Source: Streptosporangium sp. NBC_01755 (lineage in GTDB: Bacteria > Actinomycetota > Actinomycetes > Streptosporangiales > Streptosporangiaceae). Taken from it: DNA of 64,000 bases. Within the stretch, counting starts at the first letter, position 1; every line of letters begins with the position of its first letter. The stretch lies in NCBI RefSeq assembly GCF_035917995.1, contig NZ_CP109131.1, positions 5,580,001 through 5,644,000 on the forward strand. Reading direction: 5' to 3'. The position numbers were made by a program, and so were the translations under genes. Below are positions 1-8,089 of this stretch, one piece after another. Below the pieces are notes generated by a model. The model had not been told where the DNA came from. It saw nothing but the letters and a program-made list of their open reading frames with translations, and did not search any database.

Positions 1-820
1 GCACGGGGCCGGCGAAGTCAGAGCGGCCGAGGTTCGCCCCGTTGGGGTCGCGTCGCCATTCCCGGTTCGGCCTCATGTTCGGGACGTAGACGGCGGTCAA
101 CTTCTTGATGCGGGTCTCGACAACAGGCTGTAGGCCGCGCGTTGCCTCCACACTGTCGAGCGGGATGGGCTTGCCGAGGCTGCCGTGCTCGCCCCTGTAG
201 AGCGCGTGCAGGATGCGGCCGGGTTCGTGCCGCTCCAGATGCCGGAGGTACGTCTTGTCGTCGGGCTGCTCGACGATCCGCCAGAAGGTGACAGCCGAGA
301 GGCGACCCCAGCGGAATTCAGGGACAGCAGCATCAGCGTGGACCACGGCCAACCACGGCTGCTCGGCGACGGCCTTGTCCCAGACGGCCCGCAGGTAGTA
401 GCCGCCGAGCGCGGCCCCGACCTCCGCACCTTCGAGGAGCGTGGCCTGCAACCCGTTCTCGACGAGCTCCTCGATGCGCTCCTGCGTCTGCTTGTTCTCG
501 ACCGTAATCGAGGGGGGCTCGGAGAACAGCAGGTCGCTGCTCATGGTGGCGATGTCGCTGGCCACCGGCACGTGGAGTTTCGTCCTACGCTCACCCTGCG
601 GGACCGGGGCGCCCCAGAACATGCGGGCAGCCTTGCCGACGATGCCGCCGCGATACTGCGACGGCCGGTTGGCAGGGCGGGCACCGCCGGTGTGGTCGCC
701 GTACACCTGGGCGAGCTCATCGGAGTTGCCGACGTACCAGGCGTTGTGGACGGCGTATTGGTCGTAGATGGGCTGGAGTGCTTGGGGCGGCCAGGTGCCG
801 CCACCGCTGGGCAGCGGCAT
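1..820 (-). CDS. phage portal protein, SPP1 Gp6-like (partial, 3' end outside window)
   Basis: The portal is the dodecameric ring at one capsid vertex through which DNA is packaged. The frame stays open from the ATG at 820-818 to the window edge, giving about 273 residues. They include a tract reading FWGAPVPQGERRTKLHVPV, then SDIATMSSDLLFSEPP, which resembles the N-terminal part of SPP1 Gp6-type portals of actinophages. An AGGAGG Shine-Dalgarno lies 5 bases before the ATG. It is the last gene visible in a leftward packaging operon that begins with the terminase genes, which is the expected order. Family portals are about 450-500 residues, so roughly 200 more lie to the left. Family assignment rests on recalled similarity and position. 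Confidence 0.75.
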   Translation of the reverse strand, partial: MPLPSGGGTWPPQALQPIYDQYAVHNAWYVGNSDELAQVYGDHTGGARPANRPSQYRGGIVGKAARMFWGAPVPQGERRTKLHVPVASDIATMSSDLLFSEPPSITVENKQTQERIEELVENGLQATLLEGAEVGAALGGYYLRAVWDKAVAEQPWLAVVHADAAVPEFRWGRLSAVTFWRIVEQPDDKTYLRHLERHEPGRILHALYRGEHGSLGKPIPLDSVEATRGLQPVVETRIKKLTAVYVPNMRPNREWRRDPNGANLGRSDFAGPV

Positions 821-871
821 CCGGGCCTCCTCTCAACGGTTCCAGACGGTGGGGTGCCGTGCGAGACGTAT

Positions 872-1057
872 TTAGGTGGCCAGGAGATACCCGAGCTGTC
901 GGTGAACCTCCAAGGCCTCCATGCGCGTGATCGTGTTTTCACAAACGCTGGTGGGCCCGGCGATCCGCATGGTGACCGCATCCCCGACGAGGGAGAAGTC
1001 GAACAAAATGTGATTTCCCAGCTCGTTGACGAGGGAGCATTCCGTCCGTCGCAGCAT
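872..1057 (-). CDS. small phage protein, unknown function
   Basis: This is a 61-residue protein starting MLRRTECSLVNELGNHILFD. A GAGAGGAG Shine-Dalgarno precedes the ATG, and the gene sits 12 bases after the gene upstream and 51 bases before the portal, all on the same strand. The middle (FSLVGDAVTMRIAGPTSV) looks like a short beta-rich stretch. I do not recognise a family. Its place between terminase and portal suggests a small accessory gene of the packaging operon. Confidence 0.55.
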   Translation of the reverse strand: MLRRTECSLVNELGNHILFDFSLVGDAVTMRIAGPTSVCENTITRMEALEVHRQLGYLLAT

Positions 1058-1069
1058 GGCGCGCTCCTC

Positions 1070-1549
1070 TCAGGGGTAGGTGATTGCCACGTCGTCAGGC
1101 CGGGGCTCGGCGGGCGGTGTCCAGCCGAGCGCGACCAGCGCGTCCCGGGTCTTGTCCGACACCTCGGGCTCCGGCTCGACCTGGCCGGGCTCCTCGCGGA
1201 TGACGGTGTCGTGCATGTTGACCGTCACCAGCTCGCTCTGGCCCATCTTGAGCGCGGTGTGCAGCCGGGTCCATCCGTCAGCGACCTGCACGAGGCCGGA
1301 CACCGTCTCGGGGTTGTCGGCCCATGCGGCGGCCCGCTTGAGGACGTGGGCGGCCTGCTCGGCAGCCTGCTCAGGCGTCATCAGAACGCGCTCACCATCT
1401 GCGGTTTCGACCTCTCGCACGATCAGTTCGAAGGTGACGCGGTAGGGCGTCCCGGACCACGTGGGACCGGTGACGCGGTGGGCCTGGACGACTCCCAGGA
1501 TTTCCAGGCCCTCGATCTCGATGCGGCGACCGAACAGATCGGCGGTCAT
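1070..1549 (-). CDS. hypothetical phage protein
   Basis: The protein has about 159 residues and starts MTADLFGRRIEIEGLEILGV. I chose the ATG at 1549-1547 because it shares one base with the TGA of the gene upstream (TGATG), the coupling used through this operon. A longer in-frame start exists but would overlap the neighbour by nearly 100 bases. The first half looks like a beta-sheet-rich fold (RVTFELIVREVETADGERVLM). The middle is helical with repeated Ala (EQAAEQAAHVLKRAAAWAD). No membrane segment or known motif is visible. Function unknown; it belongs to the terminase-portal operon. Confidence 0.6.
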   Translation of the reverse strand: MTADLFGRRIEIEGLEILGVVQAHRVTGPTWSGTPYRVTFELIVREVETADGERVLMTPEQAAEQAAHVLKRAAAWADNPETVSGLVQVADGWTRLHTALKMGQSELVTVNMHDTVIREEPGQVEPEPEVSDKTRDALVALGWTPPAEPRPDDVAITYP

Positions 1550-1824
1550 CAGACGCTCCCGGGCCAGTGCCACGTGCCCGGCTCCTGACCCGGACCGATG
1601 TTGTACTCGGTGAAGCCGCCCGACTCGCCCGGGGTGAACACCCACAGGTGCACGTGCTGGTCGCTGTCCAGCGCGGGGATGACCCCAGCCTCAACGCCAC
1701 GCGGGTCGAGCGTGTAGACGTCGGCGGTGACGATCGCGGCGCGCACGGCGTTGAAGCCCTGCTTGCCTCGGTAGCGGACGATGCTGCCCGTGGTCGGGTC
1801 CGGATCGGGGTAGTCGAGGGGCAT
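1549..1824 (-). CDS. hypothetical phage protein
   Basis: The protein has 91 residues (MPLDYPDPDPTTGSIVRYRG) with several aromatic and charged positions and a C-terminal stretch HVHLWVFTPGESGGFTEYN. It resembles small actinophage proteins of unknown role found near the terminase. A GGAG ribosome binding site lies about 8 bases before the ATG. Its stop overlaps the next start by one base. It follows an intergenic region with two palindromes, so it may be the first gene of a transcription unit leading into the portal. Confidence 0.6.
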   Translation of the reverse strand: MPLDYPDPDPTTGSIVRYRGKQGFNAVRAAIVTADVYTLDPRGVEAGVIPALDSDQHVHLWVFTPGESGGFTEYNIGPGQEPGTWHWPGSV

Positions 1825-1870
1825 GCGTCACTCCAGAGAGGGGGTAGGTAGATCATCTTTTGCAACTCAC

Positions 1871-1903
1871 GGGAATGGTCATTCCCAAAAGTTACCAACT
1901 GGT
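1871..1903. promoter_or_regulatory. two adjacent palindromes between packaging genes
   Basis: The gap 1825-1916 holds a perfect inverted repeat, GGGAATG-gt-CATTCCC (1871-1886). Six bases on is a second one, TACCA-ac-TGGTA (1892-1903). Neither has a T run, so they do not look like ordinary terminators. Protein-binding sites or a processed hairpin between the two leftward genes are both possible. Confidence 0.35.
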
Positions 1904-1916
1904 AGAACGGTGCTCT

Positions 1917-2066
1917 TTAGACGCGCTCCCGCTCGACGAGCAGGTTCGCGATCGTGAGCCAGGAGTCCGCGAGATGCTCCAAGCGTTCCATGAGCACGAG
2001 GTTCGTCTCGACCTCGGCGTTGCGGAGGAGGCGGACGGCATTGGCCAGTGCTTCGTCAACGGTCAC
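1917..2066 (-). CDS. small phage protein after terminase, unknown function
   Basis: The protein has 49 residues starting at the GTG 2066-2064, which overlaps the terminase TGA by four bases (GTGA). The sequence VTVDEALANAVRLLRNAEVE continues as one long amphipathic helix, EHLADSWLTIANLLVERERV. A longer frame upstream exists only because it reads through the terminase gene. Stop-start coupling and a helical, protein-like composition support a real gene. No family recognised. Confidence 0.5.
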   Translation of the reverse strand: MTVDEALANAVRLLRNAEVETNLVLMERLEHLADSWLTIANLLVERERV

Positions 2067-3340
2067 GCCGCCTCCTTGGCTTGGGGTGGAGCGAGCAACG
2101 ACGACCAGATGTTCCGCGTCGTCCTGATCCCGTACCGCAGCGCATCCACACCGTGGTCGTTGAGCTTTATCGGCTTGTCCTCGCCCTTCTCGCTGGCGTC
2201 GGGATCCCACGCGTAGCCGGGAATCTCCTTGATCAGCCACTTGCATCCGGCGTGCACCAGGAGGCGGCCGGTGGCGAACAGGGACGCGACGTCGCGGATG
2301 CCGTCGACGACCTCGTTGTCAGCCAGCGTGCTGGTGACCCCGTCACGGTGCATCTGCACGCGGTAGCTCTTCGCCGAAGGGTCGACAATCCAGTACGACG
2401 GGGCGATGCCCAGACCGTTGACCCAGGCGCGCACCCGCTCGCTGTACTCCGCATCGGTCAGCGAACCGCGCATCCGCTTGCTGTCCCACCGCCACTCGTG
2501 CCCGACATACAGACGACCATCCGTGCCGAGGCCGATCGCGAGGGCATGGAACGGGTTCGTGGTGCCGTAGTCGAGGGCGATGCACAGCCACTGCGCGATC
2601 GGCGGCAGCTGATCGACGACATGCCGAGCCGGATCCCAGGACTCGTAGACGACGCCTTCAGCCAGGCACCATTCGCCCAGGATGAGGCGGCGGTAGTAGA
2701 GGCCAGTGTGCTCGGAGGAGACGGCGTCGATGTACTCGTCGGTGAGGTTCGGGTTGTCACGGAGCTGGAAGCTGAACCTGTTGAGGTTGAGAGCGTCTGG
2801 GTCGTCGCTGTGCTGGAGCTGGCCGTCGATGTCGAGGTGCAGGCGGGCCCGGTCGAGGAAGTCGGTCTTCAGCCAATGCTGGGGTCCATCCGGGTTGCTC
2901 GACCCGAAGAACTGGGCGCCCGGGATGCTCAACCGGGTGGTGAGCATCCGAAAGAAGCTCTCGGGCATGGTGGACAGCTCGTCGCCGTACGCGCCCACCA
3001 AGCTCAGGCCGCGAATCTTGTCGACGCTGCCCTCATCATGCGCGCCGGCGGTGTAGATGGTGCGGCCGAGGAGGTGAAGTTCTCCGGCACCGACGACGTG
3101 CTTGCACCGTTTCTCGCCCAACATTTCGGTGAGCGGGTCGATGATGTTGCGCTTGAGCGTGCGTTCGGTTTTGCCCGTCATCAGCAAAGGGCCGTCGGGA
3201 GCGGTGCGGACGAACCGCATCCACTTGAGCAGGGAGCAGATCGTCTTGCTGGAGCGGACCGAGCCTTCCCAGATGTTCAACCGGGCCGTCGCCAGCTGCA
3301 CGGACTGCTTCTGCTTGCCAACGAGGGGGTTGACCTTCAC
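2063..3340 (-). CDS. terL: phage terminase large subunit (terL)
   Basis: This is the ATPase-nuclease motor that cuts concatemeric phage DNA and drives it through the portal. It has about 425 residues, normal for the family. Visible motifs, numbered from the GTG at 3340: Walker A GSVRSSKT (26-33), Walker B LVGAYGDE (114-121) and the coupling motif SSNPDG (about 147-152). A C-terminal RNase H-like nuclease carries acidic residues in IALDYGTTNP (about 257) and NDHGVDALRYG (about 395). The GTG at 3340 overlaps the small terminase stop as GTGA. A second GTG seven codons upstream (3361) is possible. The Walker A has Ser where Gly is usual (RSSKT for RSGKT), a conservative change. Confidence 0.92.
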   Translation of the reverse strand: MKVNPLVGKQKQSVQLATARLNIWEGSVRSSKTICSLLKWMRFVRTAPDGPLLMTGKTERTLKRNIIDPLTEMLGEKRCKHVVGAGELHLLGRTIYTAGAHDEGSVDKIRGLSLVGAYGDELSTMPESFFRMLTTRLSIPGAQFFGSSNPDGPQHWLKTDFLDRARLHLDIDGQLQHSDDPDALNLNRFSFQLRDNPNLTDEYIDAVSSEHTGLYYRRLILGEWCLAEGVVYESWDPARHVVDQLPPIAQWLCIALDYGTTNPFHALAIGLGTDGRLYVGHEWRWDSKRMRGSLTDAEYSERVRAWVNGLGIAPSYWIVDPSAKSYRVQMHRDGVTSTLADNEVVDGIRDVASLFATGRLLVHAGCKWLIKEIPGYAWDPDASEKGEDKPIKLNDHGVDALRYGIRTTRNIWSSLLAPPQAKEAA

Positions 3341-3807
3341 GCGCCCATCTCCGTCAGCCACTGATCGACCGCGGCGTGCGACTCACCGGAGTTGTCGTGC
3401 TTCTCGATGACGAGGTGCTTGTCGATCGCGGTGGCCGCGGACACGATCAGGTTCCGCTTATCCGCCGTCGACGGCGCCGGCAGCTCCTTCGAGTTGAAGG
3501 TGTTGTCCTTCCCGCCGAAGTTCCACACCAGGTGCGGCTTGTGCAGGTCGTCGAGGAACCGGTTGCACTCCTCCAGGAACCGGCGGGACGTGGTGGCGCG
3601 CAACGCTGCGTTGTCGGCCTTCTTCGCCTCAGTCGCGTTCTTCGTGTTCGTACGTGCGAACGGCTGCTCGATGCCGCCCTCGGCGGCTATGCGACGGACG
3701 GTGTCCGGGCTGACCTTGTGCTCGCGGGCGATTCCTCGGCAGGTTCCGCCGGCCTTGATGCCGGTGAGGATTGCGGTGCGCTTCTCGTCGTCCATGCGTG
3801 GAGGCAC
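3337..3807 (-). CDS. probable terminase small subunit (HTH)
   Basis: The protein has 156 residues and lies directly upstream of terL with a 4-base overlap, the usual place for the DNA-recognition subunit. Residues about 8-40 (DEKRTAILTGIKAGGTCRGI, then AREHKVSPDTVRRIA) form a Hin/IS630-like helix-turn-helix. The rest is helical, with a middle loop HLVWNFGGKDNTFNSKEL. The GTG at 3807 has a strong GGGGGUG ribosome binding site. An ATG four codons downstream (3795) has none. The HTH and context support small terminase; no specific family can be proven from sequence alone. Confidence 0.7.
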   Translation of the reverse strand: MPPRMDDEKRTAILTGIKAGGTCRGIAREHKVSPDTVRRIAAEGGIEQPFARTNTKNATEAKKADNAALRATTSRRFLEECNRFLDDLHKPHLVWNFGGKDNTFNSKELPAPSTADKRNLIVSAATAIDKHLVIEKHDNSGESHAAVDQWLTEMGA

Positions 3808-3833
3808 ACGTGCTCACCCCCGGACATGAAGAA

Positions 3834-3855
3834 AGCCCCGCACGATGGCGGGGCT
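3834..3855 (-). terminator. hairpin terminator upstream of terminase operon
   Basis: A perfect 8-bp stem, AGCCCCGC (3834-3841) and GCGGGGCT (3848-3855), encloses a 6-base loop. It lies between the replication-side operon ending at 3920 and the small terminase start at 3807. There is no strong U tract, common for high-GC terminators. It probably separates early from late leftward transcription. Confidence 0.6.
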
Positions 3856-3919
3856 CCTGAAGACATGAAGTATCAGAGGTGATTATCCACAGGCGTCTGA
3901 CCTGTGTCAACACGATCGA

Positions 3920-4612
3920 TCATGAGGCGATCGCCTCCCTCGCGCGTCGCACTTTCTCCTCGGCTGACATCACGCGCTGAGCGAGCCACGGCCACTGAGC
4001 GATGGGCCACACGGGCTGACCACCCCACCACGTCCCCACATCACGCTGAGGCGGCTCACACACCCCGCCGCACACGATGGCGACCTGTCCGCCTGGGAGC
4101 GTCTGTACGCGCCACACACCGGTCTCTGAGCACCAGGGGCAGGTGACTGCCAGGGTTTGGCCGTCGTAGACCATGCAGAGCGCCTGGGCGATCTTCTGCT
4201 GTATGTGGCGGACGGTGGGTTCTGCCCCGTCGGCGAGCCACTCGGGACCCTCGGCGAACCGCGCCGCGGCGTACCGCAGGTACGGGCGGGCGTCCAACTC
4301 TCCAGGCCCGGGCGGGGCGAGGATCGGGCACATGACGACGGGGCCGAGGTCGGCCGCGAGGTCGTCGGCGCGCACCAGGAGATCCAGTGCGGTGGACAGG
4401 ATCGCGACGTCCACCGGGGCCGGCGACTCACCGAGGGCGTGCGTGGTGCGCAGTGCCCAGTCGATGCGCGCATCCCAATCCCGCTTCAGCTTCGCCTCGG
4501 GGGAGAGCTGGGGTTGCCGCCAGGGGCGTGCTGTTCCGGGCAGTCGGGCCTCAATGAGGTCAGGCCAATATTCGATGCACCATTCAAGGTCTTCCACCAC
4601 TTCGTTCTTCAA
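3920..4612 (-). CDS. hypothetical phage protein with zinc-binding Cys pairs
   Basis: The protein has 230 residues and starts at a TTG (4612) with a good GAGGAG ribosome binding site. The N-terminal half is helical (LEWCIEYWPDLIEARLPG). A C-terminal segment carries Cys pairs, CPWCSETGVW about residue 160 and VCGGVCEPP about 181, consistent with a small zinc ribbon. No membrane segment. Similar proteins of unknown role occur near replication genes of Streptomyces-type phages. It is the last gene before the 3834-3855 hairpin. Function not known. Confidence 0.6.
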   Translation of the reverse strand: MKNEVVEDLEWCIEYWPDLIEARLPGTARPWRQPQLSPEAKLKRDWDARIDWALRTTHALGESPAPVDVAILSTALDLLVRADDLAADLGPVVMCPILAPPGPGELDARPYLRYAAARFAEGPEWLADGAEPTVRHIQQKIAQALCMVYDGQTLAVTCPWCSETGVWRVQTLPGGQVAIVCGGVCEPPQRDVGTWWGGQPVWPIAQWPWLAQRVMSAEEKVRRAREAIAS

Positions 4613-4627
4613 TGCGGTCTCCTCAGA

Positions 4628-4978
4628 TCAGAATGGCGGCTGGTCGGGAATCGGGTGGCCGATGGGAATGATGAGGTCAACTGGCTTCGTCTGAGGTCGG
4701 GGGAAATGCGGGCCGGGCGGGCATCGGTGGGATCCGACCACGGGCCATTTCCTTGGGGCTTGGATGCGCCAGGAGTTTCGGTGATGGAGGTACGGGCGCC
4801 GGGGCAGACCGAGCGGTTGCACGTCGTAGGTGAGGCGGTCGTCCAGGAGCGCGGCGAGCTCGGCCTGGGGGGTGAGGGGGGTGGCGTCTGCTCGGGTGGG
4901 GAGGCCGTCGGAGACGGCGACGAGGATCTGTCCTCCGCAGCGGGGGCAGTGGTCGAGGACGGCCGGAATATCGATCAT
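4628..4978 (-). CDS. hypothetical phage zinc-ribbon protein
   Basis: The protein has 116 residues starting MIDIPAVLDHCPRCGGQILV, with one CxxC knuckle near the N-terminus and a Pro/Arg/His-rich C-terminal half (YLHHRNSW, HRCPPGPHFP). The second CxP may complete a zinc site. Its ATG overlaps the stop of the upstream gene as ATGA, so the two are translationally coupled. Proteins starting this way are common, uncharacterised members of actinophage replication regions. No enzymatic motif seen. Confidence 0.6.
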   Translation of the reverse strand: MIDIPAVLDHCPRCGGQILVAVSDGLPTRADATPLTPQAELAALLDDRLTYDVQPLGLPRRPYLHHRNSWRIQAPRKWPVVGSHRCPPGPHFPRPQTKPVDLIIPIGHPIPDQPPF

Positions 4979-5157
4979 TGCCGGGCTTGCTCGATGATCT
5001 CGCCGAAGCGCTCGACCATCTCGTCAACGGTCTTGATCGCTTCGTCGTAGAGGTCGGCCGAGCGGATGGGCTGGCTGAGGGGGAGCTTGCGTTCGGCCTT
5101 GGCGAGGGTCGCCTGGAGGGCGGAGAGGCGGGGGTGGAGTTCGTAGCGGCTGCTCAT
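4975..5157 (-). CDS. small helical phage protein
   Basis: The protein has 60 residues (MSSRYELHPRLSALQATLAK), predicted as two helices rich in Leu, Glu and Lys and ending DEMVERFGEIIEQARQ. I chose the ATG at 5157 because a GGAGACGATC ribosome binding site precedes it. A longer frame to 5229 lacks one and would cross the heptamer repeats. It is the first gene after the putative origin region and is coupled to the next. No family recognised. Confidence 0.55.
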   Translation of the reverse strand: MSSRYELHPRLSALQATLAKAERKLPLSQPIRSADLYDEAIKTVDEMVERFGEIIEQARQ

Positions 5158-5177
5158 GATCGTCTCCTGTTGTGGTG

Positions 5178-5376
5178 TGACGGATGACGGATGACGGATT
5201 TCCTCCGGTTCCCCTGTTGAGGTGCGCACGTCACACGCGCGCGCACATAAGGCAGTTCTCTATAGGGGGGAATGGGAGAAAATCCGTCATCCGTCAGGGC
5301 CATGATCGGGAAAGTAGGGTTGTCCCAGCTCAGAGCGGCTTTTCGGAGTGGTGACGGATCCTTGGTGGATCTGTCA
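5178..5376. repeat. TGACGGA heptamer cluster (candidate phage origin or operator)
   Basis: Three tandem TGACGGA copies (5178-5198) are followed by two inverted copies, TCCGTCA (5283-5289 and 5290-5296). One direct copy lies at 5352-5358 and a one-mismatch inverted copy (TCTGTCA) at 5370-5376. All lie in the 232-base non-coding gap (5158-5389) just after the primase-helicase gene. One more exact copy lies inside that gene's 3' end (5513-5519). Clustered short repeats beside a primase-helicase gene are typical of phage and plasmid replication origins; a regulatory role is the alternative. Confidence 0.5.
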
Positions 5377-5389
5377 TCGCGGAGCTTGG

Positions 5390-8077
5390 TCACCATCCGG
5401 GCCCGCCGATCTTGTCCGACTCCCAATCGGACCTATCCGGTGAATCGGTCACGGTGTCGTTTGTCGGGCGTGACGGTTGCGTGAAGCCCGATGACACATC
5501 CGCGGCCCCCGATGACGGATCCTCGTCCTCGATCTGGAGGAGCGTTATGCCCGTGTAGGACCGGGAGGAGGCGTTGCGGGACTGGCCGACTCCGTGCTTG
5601 CGGGTGAGCTCCATGGTCAGCTTCTTCGCGCTGACGGGGGTTTCGCCCTCGGTGAAGCACCACCGTTCGTAGGCTTCCCGCAGTCTCACGATCTTGATCT
5701 GTACGTGCTCGCCTCCACCGACGTGGCAGGCGTCGACGACGAAGCGGCTGACGGTGTCCTGGTCGGCGGCATACCCGGCGGTGGCGGCCTTGACCTGCTC
5801 AGGCTCCATCAGGCCGTGGGTGGCGTACTGGGCGGCGCCTGCGACGATCCAGGCCAGCAAGGCGCCTCCGTGCTCCCGGGCGAGGATGCCTTGCAGGTCG
5901 TCGACCATCTTCTCGTCGGGCACCTCGTGCTCGAAGGGGACCAGGCGGAGGCGTCGCCAGAACGCGCGGCCGCCGGCCCGGACGCTCGGCTGGTGGTTGC
6001 CCATGAGCCACAGATGGTGGGTCGGCGTGAATGTGAAGTGGTCCATCCTCATAAATCGGGCGGTGAGGGAATCTCCGCCGGTGAGCTGCTTGACTTTCAC
6101 TTCATCAAATCGGTCGTCGTCGGCGACTTCCGAGCAGACGACCATTCTCATTCCGGCCAGCCGGGCGATTTCTGTTTCATGTCCGGCGTGGGATTTCGCC
6201 ATCAAAAATCCGCTCGGCGCGGTGGTCGCATAATCACCGAGCACGCCGGTCAATGATTCAAGGAAGACGCCTTTTCCGTTTCCACCGGAGCCGACACAAA
6301 AAGGCAAAATGTGCTTGGCGACGGATCCGGTGGCGGAGTAGCCGATCAGCCTTTGCAGGTAGCCGATGAGTTCGGAGTCGGCGCCGAAGGTGTCGGCGAG
6401 GAACTCTTCCCACCGGGTCAGGTCGGCGCCGAAGTCGGGGGCGACCGCGGTGACCTTCGTGTGCAGCCGGGACGCATCGGAGGGGCCGAGCTCGCCGGTG
6501 GTGAGGTCCACGATGCCCGCGGGGGTGTTGAGCTGCCAGGGCTGGTTGTCGAGCTCGTCGAAGGAGATGACGACGCGCACGTCGGTCTGGGCTTGGGCGA
6601 GCATGGCCGAGGTGCCTGCGGAGGACAGGGCGTTCTTCTTGTGGCGGACGGCGGCCTTGTCGGCGTCTTCGAGTCCGCGGGCGATGCGTTTGCCGTACTC
6701 GCGGACCAGGCCGCCGCCGACGGGCTGCCACTCCCAGTGGACGCCGGTCCAGGCGAGCCATCGGCCGCGGTCGGGTACGTAGCGGATGACGTCGCCGAAT
6801 CGTTCGACGAGGCCGAGGGCGTTGCCGTCGTCGCTGTGCTCGAAGGTGCGCTCTTCCACCACGGTGAGGTGCGGCACGGGGGTGGGGAGCTGGTGGACGG
6901 TGGCGAGGTTGCCGTCCACGAGCGGCGGCGGGAGGGGCGCCGGTGCGGTGCGGGTGGGTTCGACGCGGACGCCGTAGCCGCGCGCCTGGAGTGCTTTGGC
7001 GGCCGCGGAGTGGTCGCCTGCGTGCTCGGTGTGGGCGAGGGCGCCGAACTTGTCGTACGGGCGTTCGGCCTCGAATTCGGTGCTGGTGGTCCAGACGTAG
7101 AGGTTGTCGCCGTCGTTGCGGCCGGTGGTCGCCGAGATGCCCACCGACTTGCCGGGGCGGCGCCAGTAGGTGACCCCGGCGGAGTCGGTGTAGAGGCGGG
7201 TCCAGCCGCGGGGGATGAGGATCTCGTCCCACGTTGTCTTGGCGTTGTAGTCGTTGCCGGGGGAGACGCTGCCGTCGTCCTCGTACGCGGGTGCGGGCTG
7301 GGTGAACAGGAGCGTTCCGGCCGGGGGAGCAGAGGGGGCCGCGGGGGGCTGGCCGGTGGGCATCTGGTCGAACGCTCCGGCGAGGCGGTGCAGCGCGTCG
7401 CGTTCATCCGGGGTCACGGTGGCGATGGTGGACGGTCCGCCGGCAACGAGGGTCCAGGGCTGCCCGGTGGGGTGCACGGCGCCGTGGGAGGGGGCGAGGA
7501 CGACCCACCCGCCTTCTCCCCGGGTTTCGGCGAGGACCTGGGGGACCTGCTCGCCGCGCACCACCCGGTCGAGGAATTCCTGCCGCTTCGCCCGGCGGTC
7601 GGCGTCGGACTCTTCGTTGATGCTGGCCTGCTGGTCGTGCTTCCACGCGGCGAGCTCGTCGGGCGTGCTGGGGCGGCGGGCGAGCTTCGTGTTCCCGGCC
7701 ACCACTCCATCTACTTTGTAAAGGATGTGGATTCCGCCGGACGGCGTGAACTCCAGGTAGCCGCTGGTGACACGCTTCCAGAGGTCACCAAGGCCGCTCG
7801 CGTCGGCGAGGGCGGTGAGTTCTGCGGGGAGGCCTTCGGCGACGGCGCGTCCCTCCAGCTCGAGCATCTCCAGGTTGCCGGAGACGGCGCCGGTGACGAC
7901 TCCGAGCCCGACGGCGTTCTCGGCGAACCAGGCCTCTACCAGGACGGGGTCGGGCCGTTCGGCCTGGTATCGCTTCCAGCTGCCTGCGGGTTTCTTGCTG
8001 CCGTCGGTGGCGGCGGGGAGGACGCACAGGCCCGCCTCGTAGAGATCGTGTGCGGCCTGCCGGATCGCGTTGTTCAA
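5390..8077 (-). CDS. phage primase-polymerase / SF3 helicase fusion
   Basis: This multidomain replication protein has about 895 residues. Residues about 5-230 match the bifunctional primase/polymerase (prim-pol) fold, with the sGGxH-type motif FTPSGGIHILYKV. A linker rich in Pro and Thr follows, then a D5-type N-terminal region. An SF3 helicase follows, with Walker A VGSGGNGKGVF near residue 597, a Walker B segment RMVVCSEVADDD and the sensor LWLMGNHQP. It should prime and unwind phage DNA at the origin. The start is a TTG (8077) with a weak ribosome binding site. No ATG alternative keeps the N-terminal fold intact. Where prim-pols usually carry a DxD metal motif this protein has ELEG. Confidence 0.88.
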   Translation of the reverse strand: MNNAIRQAAHDLYEAGLCVLPAATDGSKKPAGSWKRYQAERPDPVLVEAWFAENAVGLGVVTGAVSGNLEMLELEGRAVAEGLPAELTALADASGLGDLWKRVTSGYLEFTPSGGIHILYKVDGVVAGNTKLARRPSTPDELAAWKHDQQASINEESDADRRAKRQEFLDRVVRGEQVPQVLAETRGEGGWVVLAPSHGAVHPTGQPWTLVAGGPSTIATVTPDERDALHRLAGAFDQMPTGQPPAAPSAPPAGTLLFTQPAPAYEDDGSVSPGNDYNAKTTWDEILIPRGWTRLYTDSAGVTYWRRPGKSVGISATTGRNDGDNLYVWTTSTEFEAERPYDKFGALAHTEHAGDHSAAAKALQARGYGVRVEPTRTAPAPLPPPLVDGNLATVHQLPTPVPHLTVVEERTFEHSDDGNALGLVERFGDVIRYVPDRGRWLAWTGVHWEWQPVGGGLVREYGKRIARGLEDADKAAVRHKKNALSSAGTSAMLAQAQTDVRVVISFDELDNQPWQLNTPAGIVDLTTGELGPSDASRLHTKVTAVAPDFGADLTRWEEFLADTFGADSELIGYLQRLIGYSATGSVAKHILPFCVGSGGNGKGVFLESLTGVLGDYATTAPSGFLMAKSHAGHETEIARLAGMRMVVCSEVADDDRFDEVKVKQLTGGDSLTARFMRMDHFTFTPTHHLWLMGNHQPSVRAGGRAFWRRLRLVPFEHEVPDEKMVDDLQGILAREHGGALLAWIVAGAAQYATHGLMEPEQVKAATAGYAADQDTVSRFVVDACHVGGGEHVQIKIVRLREAYERWCFTEGETPVSAKKLTMELTRKHGVGQSRNASSRSYTGITLLQIEDEDPSSGAADVSSGFTQPSRPTNDTVTDSPDRSDWESDKIGGPGW

Positions 8078-8089
8078 GGTGGTGTCCCC

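Noticed and set aside
185..1588. 467-residue open frame on the + strand over the portal-side genes
   Set aside because: It is the complement of the leftward phage genes, has low-complexity Gly/Val/Leu composition and no ribosome binding site; a high-GC shadow.
2048..3364. 438-residue + strand frame opposite terL
   Set aside because: It mirrors the terminase gene exactly; the other strand has all catalytic motifs.
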